Made by a program: the position numbers and the translations under genes | Part shown: piece by piece, positions 23,073 to 31,339 of the stretch | Numbering within the stretch: the stretch's first letter is position 1 | Layout of the letters: every line of letters begins with the position of its first letter | Notes under the pieces: generated by a model | Told to the model about the DNA's origin: nothing | Database searches by the model: none | Seen by the model: the letters and a program-made list of their open reading frames with translations, nothing else | DNA from: Oscillospiraceae bacterium | GTDB lineage: Bacteria > Bacillota > Clostridia > Oscillospirales > Oscillospiraceae | Length of the DNA: 49,787 bases | Reading direction: 5' to 3' | Assembly: GCA_017469115.1 (NCBI GenBank) | Contig: JAFUGY010000114.1 | Location: forward strand, 1-49,787

Positions 23073-24286
23073 GTTTCCTCCGAAGGTTGGGCACTGAGCC
23101 GGATCGCGTCACGAATTTCAGAAAATGACCGTCCAGTTTCCGCAGCGATGCGGGCAACATCATCGTACTCCGCCTTTTCTTTGGTTACCCCGTATCCGGA
23201 GGTGTGCTTCAAATGCACTTCTCCGTATGGGGTGTTTTTTGTCATTTCTTTTCTGCTCAAAACGTAACGCTTCGTCTCGTATTCCCTGAGGCCGATCGTA
23301 GACGTATGCCGAAAGATGGCTCGAATCACATCGTCCTTTTTCTCCGGGCGGCAGATAGCGCGGATCAGCGTGCCCGGGCGATTTTTCTTCATGCCGATGG
23401 GAACGGTATATACTTCCGCAGCCCCTGCTTCAAAAATCCGATCCATGGCAAAACCGATTTCTTCCGCCGTCATGTCATCCACGTTCAGGCTGAGCTCTGT
23501 CATGGTATCGGTGTCTCCGGTCGTCTCCCCGAGAAACACACGCAGGCAATTGGCCGTTGGAAAGTCCTTGGTTCCGATTCCGTAGCCGATTCGGGAAACC
23601 GCCATCGCAGGCATATTTTCAAATCTCGTGACAAAACGGCGCAGAAGGGCTGCTCCCGTCGGGGTGCAGAGTTCTCCCTTGATCTCCCCGCTGTAAATCG
23701 GGATGCCCTTTAACAGCTCGGCAGTGGCAGATGCGGGAACCGGAAGAACCCCATGGGCGCATTTTACCGTGCCGGATCCCACATGAACAGGTGAGGCCAG
23801 AATCACATCCGGCTGAAGCTCCTCCATCAGCAGGCAAACAGCTGTGATATCGGCAACAGCGTCCAGCATCCCGACTTCATGAAAATGAATTTCACTCACC
23901 GGGGAACCGTGGACAGTGCTCTCCGCCTCTGCGAGCTGCTGATAAACTCCGCAGATGTTTTTCTTCACCGCCTCACTGACAGGGAAAGAATCCACCAGCT
24001 GCAGAATTTCTTCGAGAGAATGGTGTTCGTGATGATGGTGATGATGCTCATCCTCTTCCGGATGAGCGAGAAACGCTTCTTCATCCGTACCGTGGATCTG
24101 CACGGAAATATGGGTGCCACGGATGCCATTTTTCTGCTCTTCGGTGCGGACGTAATGCACCCCGGGGATACCGAGCCCGTTGAGTGTTTCAAGAAAAGCA
24201 TCCGGTTCGGGTAAAAGCTCCAGCAAGGCTGCTGTGAGCATATCTCCGGCGGCTCCCATGCTGCAATCAAGATAAAGTGTTTTCAT
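23069..24286 (-). CDS. larC: LarC-type nickel insertion protein (DUF111 family)
   Basis: This 405-residue protein matches LarC, the nickel-inserting enzyme for the nickel-pincer nucleotide cofactor of lactate racemase-type enzymes. The start MKTLYLDCSMGAAGDMLTAALLE is typical. A His-rich run (H81-86, H88-89), HFHEVGMLDAVADITAV, and the C-terminal NVDDMTAEEIGFAMDRIFEAGA segment follow. In Lactobacillus plantarum full-length LarC requires a ribosomal frameshift; here one continuous frame spans both parts. larA, larB and larE are not in the window. The gene lies between an ECF S component and a COG0523 GTPase. Confidence 0.85.
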   Translation of the reverse strand: MKTLYLDCSMGAAGDMLTAALLELLPEPDAFLETLNGLGIPGVHYVRTEEQKNGIRGTHISVQIHGTDEEAFLAHPEEDEHHHHHHEHHSLEEILQLVDSFPVSEAVKKNICGVYQQLAEAESTVHGSPVSEIHFHEVGMLDAVADITAVCLLMEELQPDVILASPVHVGSGTVKCAHGVLPVPASATAELLKGIPIYSGEIKGELCTPTGAALLRRFVTRFENMPAMAVSRIGYGIGTKDFPTANCLRVFLGETTGDTDTMTELSLNVDDMTAEEIGFAMDRIFEAGAAEVYTVPIGMKKNRPGTLIRAICRPEKKDDVIRAIFRHTSTIGLREYETKRYVLSRKEMTKNTPYGEVHLKHTSGYGVTKEKAEYDDVARIAAETGRSFSEIRDAIRLSAQPSEET

Positions 24287-24295
24287 GAAAAGATT

Positions 24296-24835
24296 CTATT
24301 CCTTTCTCCCGTTGAGGATATATCCGGCTTTTTCCATGGCATAAACCACAGCCGGCACCAGCAGAAGATGCAGGATAATTCCGGGCACTGCGTTGATAAA
24401 CGCACCGGCCAGAAACATCTGCAGAGTAAACCGCGTCCCTTGGGCATTCAAAAGCACATACTGGGCGCATCCCCACATGATCCGCCCCAAGAGCATGGCA
24501 AGAATGAGAGAAAGATAGATTCTCCAAGGCTTTTTCGGCAGCAATCTGTACAGGAAGCCCGTAGAAACCCCATAAACAGCAAGCTCAAACATCATGGCAA
24601 GCGCGTTGGGATACAGCTTCGGCATACCGAAAAGCAAGCTGCGCAAAATGGGCGCAACCAACCCTACGCCGAACCCCCACTGCCAGCCGCAGAGAAAGCC
24701 GCACAAAAGAACCGGAATATGCATCGGGCTCAGCATCGCCCCGATTGCCGGGATTTGCCCGGTTAAAAACGGCAGCACCAAAGCAAGTGCAAGGGACAGC
24801 GCTGCATAGGTGAGTTTTCTAACCTGTAGTTTCAT
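24296..24835 (-). CDS. ECF transporter S component
   Basis: This 179-residue protein has five or six hydrophobic helices and the conserved segment LSPMHIPVLLCGFLCGWQWG (about residues 35-54) seen in substrate-binding S subunits of energy-coupling-factor importers. It would need EcfA/A'/T supplied from elsewhere, since none is in the window. The substrate is not readable; because it is followed by larC and a COG0523 GTPase, a metal-cofactor-related vitamin or nucleotide (for example nicotinate) is possible. Confidence 0.75.
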   Translation of the reverse strand: MKLQVRKLTYAALSLALALVLPFLTGQIPAIGAMLSPMHIPVLLCGFLCGWQWGFGVGLVAPILRSLLFGMPKLYPNALAMMFELAVYGVSTGFLYRLLPKKPWRIYLSLILAMLLGRIMWGCAQYVLLNAQGTRFTLQMFLAGAFINAVPGIILHLLLVPAVVYAMEKAGYILNGRKE

Positions 24836-24905
24836 TCTGTTCTCCTGGTTTTTAAAACCGCATGTAGTGTTGCTATTCTAAGAAGAGAATATTCAATTGT
24901 CAAGT

Positions 24906-24938
24906 GAAAAAACAAAGCCGGCTGAACGCCGACTTTGT
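24906..24938 (-). terminator. Terminator of the ABC/methyltransferase operon
   Basis: Hairpin ACAAAG-CCGGC / GCCG-CTTTGT (24912-24938), followed in minus-strand reading by TTTTTT at 24907-24912, directly after the methyltransferase stop. Confidence 0.75.
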
Positions 24939-24948
24939 GGTTGATCTG

Positions 24949-25533
24949 TTATGTTCCGGCTACCTGATACATCCGGTCATCTGAAACCAGTGCAGTTACC
25001 GTCAGGCCGCAGGTCTCAAAAATGGCGGCAAGATCTTCCGCCGGCATCAAGCCGTTGGAAATATGCTTTGCACAGCCGTGGTGATGGGCATCAATCATTT
25101 CCCGGCTCATGCCGTGGGCAACCGTCAGGGTTCCGCCGGGTGCAAGGAGGGCTTTCAGCGTTGCAATCAGCCTTTTTCCGTCAGGGAAGTGCGGGAAGGC
25201 ATTGTAGACCACAATGCAGTCAAAGGTTCTGTCAAAAGTAGTTGTTTCAACATCTCCGCACAGAATGGTAACTTCCTTCTGTGGGAATTTCTTTCTTGCA
25301 ATTTCCGCCATAGCGGGAGAAATGTCGATTCCCGTTACGCTCGCTGCCTTGCGCTCCAGATAGTCCGGGATCAAAACGCCGGTTCCGCACGCCACATCCA
25401 AAACGGCTTTCCCTTCGGAGACCTGAGCATTGTCCAGAATCGTCCGGATGACTTCCTCATTTCGCTTTAATTCCCTGTCCCAGGTAGGGGCGTGGTTATC
25501 AAAAAAGGCAATAATTTCTTTTGTGTCTATCAT
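24949..25533 (-). CDS. Class I SAM-dependent methyltransferase
   Basis: This 194-residue enzyme has motif I VLDVACGTGVLIPDYL (about residues 43-58), an acidic GIDISPAM at motif II (about 70-77), and the AHHHGC region (about 150-155). It is close to COG2226-type enzymes found beside metal and cofactor transporters in clostridia. It lies 9 bp downstream of a siderophore- or cobalamin-type binding protein and ahead of a terminator. A role in metallophore synthesis is possible but not shown. Confidence 0.8.
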   Translation of the reverse strand: MIDTKEIIAFFDNHAPTWDRELKRNEEVIRTILDNAQVSEGKAVLDVACGTGVLIPDYLERKAASVTGIDISPAMAEIARKKFPQKEVTILCGDVETTTFDRTFDCIVVYNAFPHFPDGKRLIATLKALLAPGGTLTVAHGMSREMIDAHHHGCAKHISNGLMPAEDLAAIFETCGLTVTALVSDDRMYQVAGT

Positions 25534-25542
25534 TGCGGGTTT

Positions 25543-26715
25543 TTATGCAGCTTTTGCAGGTGCATCTTCTGCAAAGAAGGTTGCGGTATCAATCTTCTGG
25601 TACCCGCCGAAGCTGGAAGGTGCTGATGCAATCTGCTCGGCAAGAGGCTGCCCAAGGAAGATCTCGGTTACTTCATTGGTCTTCTCTGTGAGGTCAATAT
25701 CCGCAAAGAGCTCCGGATAGACCGTTTTGGCCAGAAACCATGTGTTGATCAGTGCAATTTCATAATTGGTGTAATAGGCATTATAAGCCATTTCGAGGTA
25801 AACTTCCCCGTTCTGCCATGCCTTGCAAACGTCAAACATATCAGGCGTCTCGGCATAAAGGGGCTTGATGTTCTTCACGGCAGCGGCATCTATAATCATG
25901 ATGTCAACATTCTCGCCAAGGGCGACGAACTTTTCTTCTTCAATCGCCTGTATCCCATTCTTTTCCAGATCATTCACAGCATTTTTCACGTTTGCGACCT
26001 GAAAAGAGATATAATTCTGCGCCGTCATAAGGTGGTTGGTGGTGCCCCAGTTTCCGAGGCCGCAGATATAGACTGATGGCTTATCTTCCTCTTTCACATC
26101 CGCTGTGCGGGAGGAAATCTCAGCCTGTTCCTCCTCAATGAACGAAACCAGCTTTTCTGCCTTCTCTTCCTGTTGGAACAGCACGCCAAGCATTCTCATC
26201 GTTGCCTTGAAGGATTCATCAAACACGCCCCCCGGACCGGCTTTCAATGTAATCACAGGCACACCGAGCTGTTCCTGCAGCGCGTCTTCTTTCTCTACAT
26301 CTTCATATTCGGAAATCACAAGATCCGGGTTGCAGGTCAGGATTTTTTCAGCCTCGGCTGCCTGGGTGTTCGGCCCGCCGACACCGCAGGAGGGCAAAGC
26401 TGTGAATACATCTCCGTAAGCAAGCATATACGGGCGTGCAACCGAATCAAACATCTTCGGCCGCTCCGAAAGGCTGAGATTGTCAATATCTTCTACTCCT
26501 GCCAACAGTTGGACATCCCCGATATAACTGAACATTCGAAGCGCTCCCGCTCCGATGCACACGACTCTTTGATAGCTGCCCGGCACAACGTTTACTTCTC
26601 TTCCGATCATGTCGGTGATCACGATTTCCTCTGTGCCTTCTGCATATACGGAAGCGCTGAGCGACAGCATCATAACAACAGCAAGCACAAACGAAAGCCA
26701 TTTTCTTGTTTTCAT
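25543..26715 (-). CDS. ABC transporter substrate-binding protein, iron/cobalamin type
   Basis: This 390-residue protein has a Sec signal peptide (MKTRKWLSFVLAVVMMLSLSASVYA) with no lipobox Cys, followed by ITDMIGREVNVVPG, the classic start of type III (BtuF/FhuD-like) binding proteins. Other signs are ICIGAGALRMFSYIG-like and VISEYEDVEKEDALQEQLGVPVI segments. It is unusual that a Gram-positive binding protein lacks a lipid anchor. It sits directly downstream of its ATPase gene. The substrate is a metal complex, possibly of nickel or cobalt, because of the hydrogenase and LarC nearby. Confidence 0.8.
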   Translation of the reverse strand: MKTRKWLSFVLAVVMMLSLSASVYAEGTEEIVITDMIGREVNVVPGSYQRVVCIGAGALRMFSYIGDVQLLAGVEDIDNLSLSERPKMFDSVARPYMLAYGDVFTALPSCGVGGPNTQAAEAEKILTCNPDLVISEYEDVEKEDALQEQLGVPVITLKAGPGGVFDESFKATMRMLGVLFQQEEKAEKLVSFIEEEQAEISSRTADVKEEDKPSVYICGLGNWGTTNHLMTAQNYISFQVANVKNAVNDLEKNGIQAIEEEKFVALGENVDIMIIDAAAVKNIKPLYAETPDMFDVCKAWQNGEVYLEMAYNAYYTNYEIALINTWFLAKTVYPELFADIDLTEKTNEVTEIFLGQPLAEQIASAPSSFGGYQKIDTATFFAEDAPAKAA

Positions 26716-26719
26716 TTTC

Positions 26720-27475
26720 TTATCCTCCGATTACTACTTTTTTCCCTTCTATTTCCATGATACGCACATCGGCGTCGAAGGTTCTTTTGATTTCTTTTTC
26801 GGTAAAGACTTCCCGCCCGCCTGAAACTTGAATCACACCGTCTCTCAGGAAGAAAAACCGATCTCCCAGCGTCAGTGCCTGATTCAGATCATGCAGGGAG
26901 GTTAAAACAGAGATGTGCCTTTCCCGGGACAGTTTTTTGGCTTCCTGCAGAATCAGCTGCTCATTGGCAATATCCAGGTTTGCAGTCGGTTCATCAAAAA
27001 CCAGCAATTTCGGCTCCTGCGCCAGTGCCCGGGCAACCGCTACTTTCTGCCGCTCCCCGCCGGAAAGCTCCAGCACATTTCTATCAGCAAATTCCTCCAT
27101 TTCCATTCCGGAAAGAATTTTCCGAACAGCTTCTTCATCTTCTCTCCCGGCTCTGAGGTGAAAGTACGAAATTCTCCCCATCAACACCGTGTCAAAAACA
27201 CTCAATGCGCCAAAGCGGATCTCCTGCGGAACATAACCCACATATCTGGCCCGTTCCCTGCGATTCATTTTCAGCAGATCCTGCCCGTCAAAAAGGATCT
27301 GCCCTCCCAGCGGTTTCCGCAGACCGAGAATTGTTTGAAAAAGGGTGCTTTTGCCTTCTCCGTTTTTGGCAAGCAGAATGCCGATTTCACCGTCTTTCAG
27401 GGTGAAGCTGACATCCCGCAACACCAGTGGTGCTCCACCGGAATAGCGAAAAGAAAGATTTTTGATTTCCAGCAT
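26720..27475 (-). CDS. ABC transporter ATPase, BtuD/FecE type
   Basis: This 251-residue protein has the signature LSGGERQKV (about residues 137-145), Walker B LLVFDEP (about 157-163) and an H-loop in TSLHDLNQAL. Walker A is AKNGEGKST at about residues 36-44, with Ala where the family has Gly. The middle Q-loop YVPQEIRFG fits importers of the iron-siderophore/B12 type. It pairs with the permease and binding-protein genes on either side, four nucleotides and four nucleotides away. Confidence 0.85.
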   Translation of the reverse strand: MLEIKNLSFRYSGGAPLVLRDVSFTLKDGEIGILLAKNGEGKSTLFQTILGLRKPLGGQILFDGQDLLKMNRRERARYVGYVPQEIRFGALSVFDTVLMGRISYFHLRAGREDEEAVRKILSGMEMEEFADRNVLELSGGERQKVAVARALAQEPKLLVFDEPTANLDIANEQLILQEAKKLSRERHISVLTSLHDLNQALTLGDRFFFLRDGVIQVSGGREVFTEKEIKRTFDADVRIMEIEGKKVVIGG

Positions 27476-27478
27476 CTG

Positions 27479-28534
27479 CTATCTACCCTCCTCTTTCCCG
27501 AAAATGATAGCAAGGAAAAAGGGTGCTCCCAGCAGTGAGGTAATGGCACCGACCGGTAGGGCAGAACCGTTACCCATACTTCTGGAAAACGTATCCGCCA
27601 ACAGGAGAAGCAGACTCCCGGCAAGTGCGGAAGCGGGAATGACCTCGCGATGATCCTGCCCCAAAAGCCGTTTGATTACGTGAGGGCATATAATGCCAAC
27701 GAAACCTATAATGCCCATGAAAGAAACACAGACCGCTGTGATAAGGGATGCCAAAAGCAGGCAGGCAAAACGAAGTGCATTGACCGATACCCCCATGCTC
27801 TTGGCAGAAGCATCTCCGCTTAGAAGCACATTCAGATGCCAACTGACAAGACTGAAAAAACCAATCCCCACTCCGACGACTGCGGCCATGATCCAGTCCG
27901 TCCGATAAGTGGCGCGGCCCAGATCCCCAAACGTCCAGATCACAGCGGCTGAAAGGCCTACATCCGTTGCATAGAACTGCAGAATCGTGGTTCCGGCTGT
28001 CCAGACGGAACCGATGGCAAGGCCTGCCAGCACAACAACCCCCGGCTGAAATGCCTTCAACCGGCACAATCCCAAAATCAGCAGGACTGACAGCACGGAA
28101 AAAAGAAACGCCATCAGAGACGTGGCATAGGGGTTTGCCCCCACAGTATAGCTTGCCAGGTTGTTCCCGGTGGAGAGGAAACCACCCGCAAAAGCAATGA
28201 TGGAAAGATTTGCCCCAAAAACAGCCGCATTGGATACTCCCAGCGTAGCCGGGGAAGCCATCGGGTTGTTCAGATTCGTCTGCATGATAAGGCCTGAAAC
28301 CGAAAGCCCGGCTCCTGCAATCACTGCCGCCAACACCCTTGGGATACGGATGTTCCAGATGATCCGGTTGTTAGCCGGTGTACTCTTCTTCAACAAGGCC
28401 TGAAACCCATCCGCAATTGACATGTGGGAAGACCCGATAAACACACAGAAGACTGCAAGCACAATCACTGCTGCCGCGAGGGAAATGATCACCGTATGTG
28501 TTTTTTTCTTTTGAATCTTTCTTTCGTTCGTCAT
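27479..28534 (-). CDS. FecCD/BtuC-type ABC permease
   Basis: This 351-residue integral membrane protein has the family's PRVLAAVIAGAGLSVSGLIMQ motif (about residues 64-84), a GDASAKSMGV coupling-helix region and GIIGFVGIICPH (about 277-288). Ten membrane helices are expected. It is the first gene of the ABC operon, followed by the ATPase, the binding protein and the methyltransferase. It probably works as a homodimer because no second permease gene is present. Confidence 0.85.
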   Translation of the reverse strand: MTNERKIQKKKTHTVIISLAAAVIVLAVFCVFIGSSHMSIADGFQALLKKSTPANNRIIWNIRIPRVLAAVIAGAGLSVSGLIMQTNLNNPMASPATLGVSNAAVFGANLSIIAFAGGFLSTGNNLASYTVGANPYATSLMAFLFSVLSVLLILGLCRLKAFQPGVVVLAGLAIGSVWTAGTTILQFYATDVGLSAAVIWTFGDLGRATYRTDWIMAAVVGVGIGFFSLVSWHLNVLLSGDASAKSMGVSVNALRFACLLLASLITAVCVSFMGIIGFVGIICPHVIKRLLGQDHREVIPASALAGSLLLLLADTFSRSMGNGSALPVGAITSLLGAPFFLAIIFGKEEGR

Positions 28535-28540
28535 GTTTCA

Positions 28541-28582
28541 AAAATACGCCCCCGGGAGGCATTTCGCAAGCCCCCCGGGGGG
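28541..28582 (-). terminator. Terminator of the secreted-protein gene
   Basis: GC-rich hairpin CCCCCGGGAGGC / GCCCCCCGGGGGG (28549-28582), followed in minus-strand reading by TATTTTTGA. It stands between the secreted-protein gene and the ABC permease start, so the ABC operon needs its own initiation or read-through. Confidence 0.7.
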
Positions 28583-28608
28583 ATAAAATCTTTCATCCGG
28601 AAAGCGGA

Positions 28609-29985
28609 TTATCCCTTTGCCGTTGTCAGGAAGATGGAATAATCCACCAAATCTCCGGGATACTGGTAAGACCCGACGTATCGCGGGTTGGTATAAATTT
28701 CATAGTCACCGTATCTGGCATCGTTGGGATAGTACTCCCAGTTATAAGGAAGCTGCAGAGCTTCTGTACGGTAAGCAAACTGCCCGGTGGAAGGATCAAA
28801 TGTCTCCCAGATTGCCGTAATCGATCGCAGTGGCTGGTCCCATCCTTTCAGCGCCTCAAAAGCAGGCGGCTCCTCGGTGTAAACAAGGGTGTTGCCGGAT
28901 GTGGGTTCGGAGCTGCCCTGATAATAGAACGCGACCTCACGGATAACAAGCGTCCCTTTATCCACGGCTGCGTCCATATGGAATCCGGCTTCATGCGTCA
29001 ACCGAATCCAGATCTGGTCATTTTCTTCCCGCAGAAATTCAACACTTTCGTAGCCTTCCAGATAGCGCTGAACCGTCTTCTCCAGATATTCAATCTCCAG
29101 GGGATCATAATTCACATATCCCACACAGGGGCGGATAACGCCGTCGGTGGAGGTCATCGTCTCAAAGGAATACATTCCGTAGGAACCAAAGCAATAGGTT
29201 CCGCAGTCGGTAATCTGTACGATCTCTCCGTTGTGCCGGAACGTCCACTGTTGAGCATCGGCATCAATTGCCGGCATACTGATTCTGACGCTGGAGTTCC
29301 ATTTCAGGATGTTTGAAAGAAGATTGGCCTCCATCAGATCTTCCCACGTGAAGTTCAGCGTGTTGTCCCACTTTGGCTGTTCCTGATACTTCTCCACAGC
29401 AATAATCTTGTGAGAGAATTTACTGGATGTTCGGTCATTTTCGGCAAAGGTAATGAGGAAAGCGTTCTCTCTTTCTCTTTCAAAAGGATGGCTGATGGCT
29501 TTGAAAACAACCGTCTCGGGCCCTGTAACGCTCACATTCATCTCGGTTGTAACACCAATCATCGCATCAAACATGTCCTTATGCTGCCGGAAATCAAAGT
29601 TTCTGGAATTGCCGGCACCCCGCACGACATTGACAATGCCGTATTCTTCCCAATCCGGGGGAAGGACGTAATCTCCTTCATACCCTGCCGACGTCAGAAA
29701 GTCTCTCACTTCCGACTCCTGCAGCAGAGCCTGCCCCGACACACGGTATTGAAGAGCCGCATACCAGCCGGCTGCATCCCATAAAACGAGATCCGTCCGC
29801 CAGGTATTCTCCACGCCGTTCAGCCACGCTGCCATGCCCAATGCAATGGTCTGATCGCCGATCTCATCCTCGCTGACCCAGCCATCCTTTTCTTCTGCAC
29901 CGGCAGGCAAGGCAAGCAGCATCAGGAAGAGCGCGGTCAGCAGCAACAACGCAACGCTCCGAAGGCTCCTTTTGCCAAACATCAT
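28609..29985 (-). CDS. Secreted protein of unknown function
   Basis: This 458-residue protein has an N-terminal signal peptide (MMFGKRSLRSVALLLLTALF through about residue 33). The mature part is acidic and rich in Trp, Tyr and Glu, with no repeats or membrane segments. Aromatic motifs include VLWDAAGWYAALQYRVSGQ, TFRHNGEIVQITDCG and YSFETMTSTDGVIRP. I recognise no family. An in-frame extension to 30336 is rejected because it lacks a ribosome binding site and covers the hydrogenase terminator. The gene lies alone between the hydrogenase operon and the metal ABC operon; a metal-related extracellular role is guessed from position only. Confidence 0.65.
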   Translation of the reverse strand: MMFGKRSLRSVALLLLTALFLMLLALPAGAEEKDGWVSEDEIGDQTIALGMAAWLNGVENTWRTDLVLWDAAGWYAALQYRVSGQALLQESEVRDFLTSAGYEGDYVLPPDWEEYGIVNVVRGAGNSRNFDFRQHKDMFDAMIGVTTEMNVSVTGPETVVFKAISHPFERERENAFLITFAENDRTSSKFSHKIIAVEKYQEQPKWDNTLNFTWEDLMEANLLSNILKWNSSVRISMPAIDADAQQWTFRHNGEIVQITDCGTYCFGSYGMYSFETMTSTDGVIRPCVGYVNYDPLEIEYLEKTVQRYLEGYESVEFLREENDQIWIRLTHEAGFHMDAAVDKGTLVIREVAFYYQGSSEPTSGNTLVYTEEPPAFEALKGWDQPLRSITAIWETFDPSTGQFAYRTEALQLPYNWEYYPNDARYGDYEIYTNPRYVGSYQYPGDLVDYSIFLTTAKG

Positions 29986-30022
29986 TGTTTCATTCCTTTC
30001 CGTGCTTTTTGCGTGTGATTGA

Positions 30023-30059
30023 CAGAACCCTCTGCAGGTTTCTCCTGCAGGGGGCTCTG
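30023..30059 (-). terminator. Hairpin ending the hydrogenase operon
   Basis: Hairpin CAGA-CCCTCTGCAGG / CCTGCAGGGGGCTCTG about 30 bp beyond the stop of the last hydrogenase gene. The T-run after it on the minus strand is poor, so termination may be partial. Confidence 0.5.
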
Positions 30060-30088
30060 TACTGCAAATCAAGTATCGAACTTTAAGT

Positions 30089-30784
30089 TTACATAATGAT
30101 TGCGTCTTTCGGGCAGGCCGTCTGGCAGGTGCCGCAGCCGACGCAGTCATCCGCATTGAGTTCCCAGGTTTTCGCCTTCCGATCGACGGTGATGGCTTCC
30201 TGCGGGCACTTCTTGGCACAAAGTGTGCAGTAAATGCACTTGGAAGGATCATTGACCGGTTTGCCGTCATCTCTGGGTTGCACAGCCGGTGCAGGTGCTG
30301 CTTCTGCGGCAGGTGCCGCCTCAGCTTTCGGTGCATCGGAAGCAGCGGCTTTTACAGGTGTCGCAGCAGCTGCAGGAGCAGCGGGTTTTGCAGCAGCAGG
30401 CTTCGGTGCCGGTTTCTTCTTCTCTTTGAAGTGGGTGCCGGTAACGATCAGGTCCTCTTCCTTCGTGGCGATCATGTGATAGTCCGTGGTAAGGGTGATG
30501 GCATTGTCATTGCAGAAGTCTGCACAGGTATTGCAGAAGGTGCAGGAACCAAGATCAAAGGTGAGGGTGATGTTCTCTCCGCCTTCTGCCGGGGTTCTTG
30601 TGAGGGTGATGGCCTTTCCGGCGCAGACACGAACACACATTCCACAGCCGATGCACTTGTTGGGATCGTATGCGATTCTGCCGCGATAGTTGGGTGCTGC
30701 CTCGATGGGGACGAAAGGATACATATCACAGCTTGGCTTGCTGAAGAGCTGGGAAATTGCCTGTTTTACAAACGGAAAATCCAT
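30089..30784 (-). CDS. mbhN: Polyferredoxin subunit of the Mbh hydrogenase, with four [4Fe-4S] motifs
   Basis: This 231-residue subunit of the peripheral arm corresponds to MbhN/NuoI. The N-terminal domain has the usual two clusters (C44-47-50-54 and C81-84-87-91). A linker of about 55 residues (121-175) made almost only of Ala, Pro and Lys follows. A second bacterial-type ferredoxin domain then carries C183-186-189-193 and C214-217-220-224, doubling the clusters. MbhN of Pyrococcus has two. The extra domain may act as a tethered entry point for electrons from ferredoxin. It is the last gene of the operon. Confidence 0.85.
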   Translation of the reverse strand: MDFPFVKQAISQLFSKPSCDMYPFVPIEAAPNYRGRIAYDPNKCIGCGMCVRVCAGKAITLTRTPAEGGENITLTFDLGSCTFCNTCADFCNDNAITLTTDYHMIATKEEDLIVTGTHFKEKKKPAPKPAAAKPAAPAAAATPVKAAASDAPKAEAAPAAEAAPAPAVQPRDDGKPVNDPSKCIYCTLCAKKCPQEAITVDRKAKTWELNADDCVGCGTCQTACPKDAIIM

Positions 30785-30787
30785 TGC

Positions 30788-31324
30788 TTATGCCTCCCCT
30801 TTCTCTTCGGTTTTTTCTTCTGCGGGCTTTGCTTCTTCCGCTGTCTTTTCAGGAGCATAGGGATTCGGGAGAGTTGCTTCCTGATTCCCGGTCTTCTTTT
30901 TCTCTGCAAGAATCTGTGCAGCGAGGAGGAGACCATCCATAATTGCTTCCGGCTTCGGTGTGCATCCGGCAATGTCGACGTCCACATGAACGTACTTGCT
31001 CAGCGGACCGCAGACGGAGTAGCTGTCACGGAAGACATTACCGCTCTGGGGGCAGGAACCGCAGGTTACAATGCAGCGCGGTTCGGGAATTTGCTCCAGC
31101 GTGCGGAGCACGCGAGGCAGGCTCTGCTTGGTTACCGGGCCGGACACCACGGCGATATCGGCGTGACGTGGGCTTCCGACCAGCTTAAAGCCGACGCGCT
31201 CTGCATCATAGCGCGGGGTGAGGACGGAAACGATTTCAATGTCACACCCGTTGCAGGAGCCGGCATTGATATGAAACAGCCAGGGGGATTTTCCGGTGCT
31301 TTCAATAATGGTTTTCTTAAACAT
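30788..31324 (-). CDS. mbhJ: [NiFe] hydrogenase small subunit, Mbh type (NuoB-like)
   Basis: This 178-residue subunit binds the proximal [4Fe-4S] cluster next to the NiFe site. The expected ligands are in NAGSCNGCDIEIV (C24, C27), TCGSCPQSGN (C88 or C91) and AGCTPKPE (C121). The final 35 residues form a Lys/Glu/Pro tail. It follows the MbhM gene and precedes the polyferredoxin gene by three nucleotides. Only one cluster is expected, as in group 4 enzymes. Confidence 0.9.
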   Translation of the reverse strand: MFKKTIIESTGKSPWLFHINAGSCNGCDIEIVSVLTPRYDAERVGFKLVGSPRHADIAVVSGPVTKQSLPRVLRTLEQIPEPRCIVTCGSCPQSGNVFRDSYSVCGPLSKYVHVDVDIAGCTPKPEAIMDGLLLAAQILAEKKKTGNQEATLPNPYAPEKTAEEAKPAEEKTEEKGEA

Positions 31325-31339
31325 AATACACGCTCCTCC

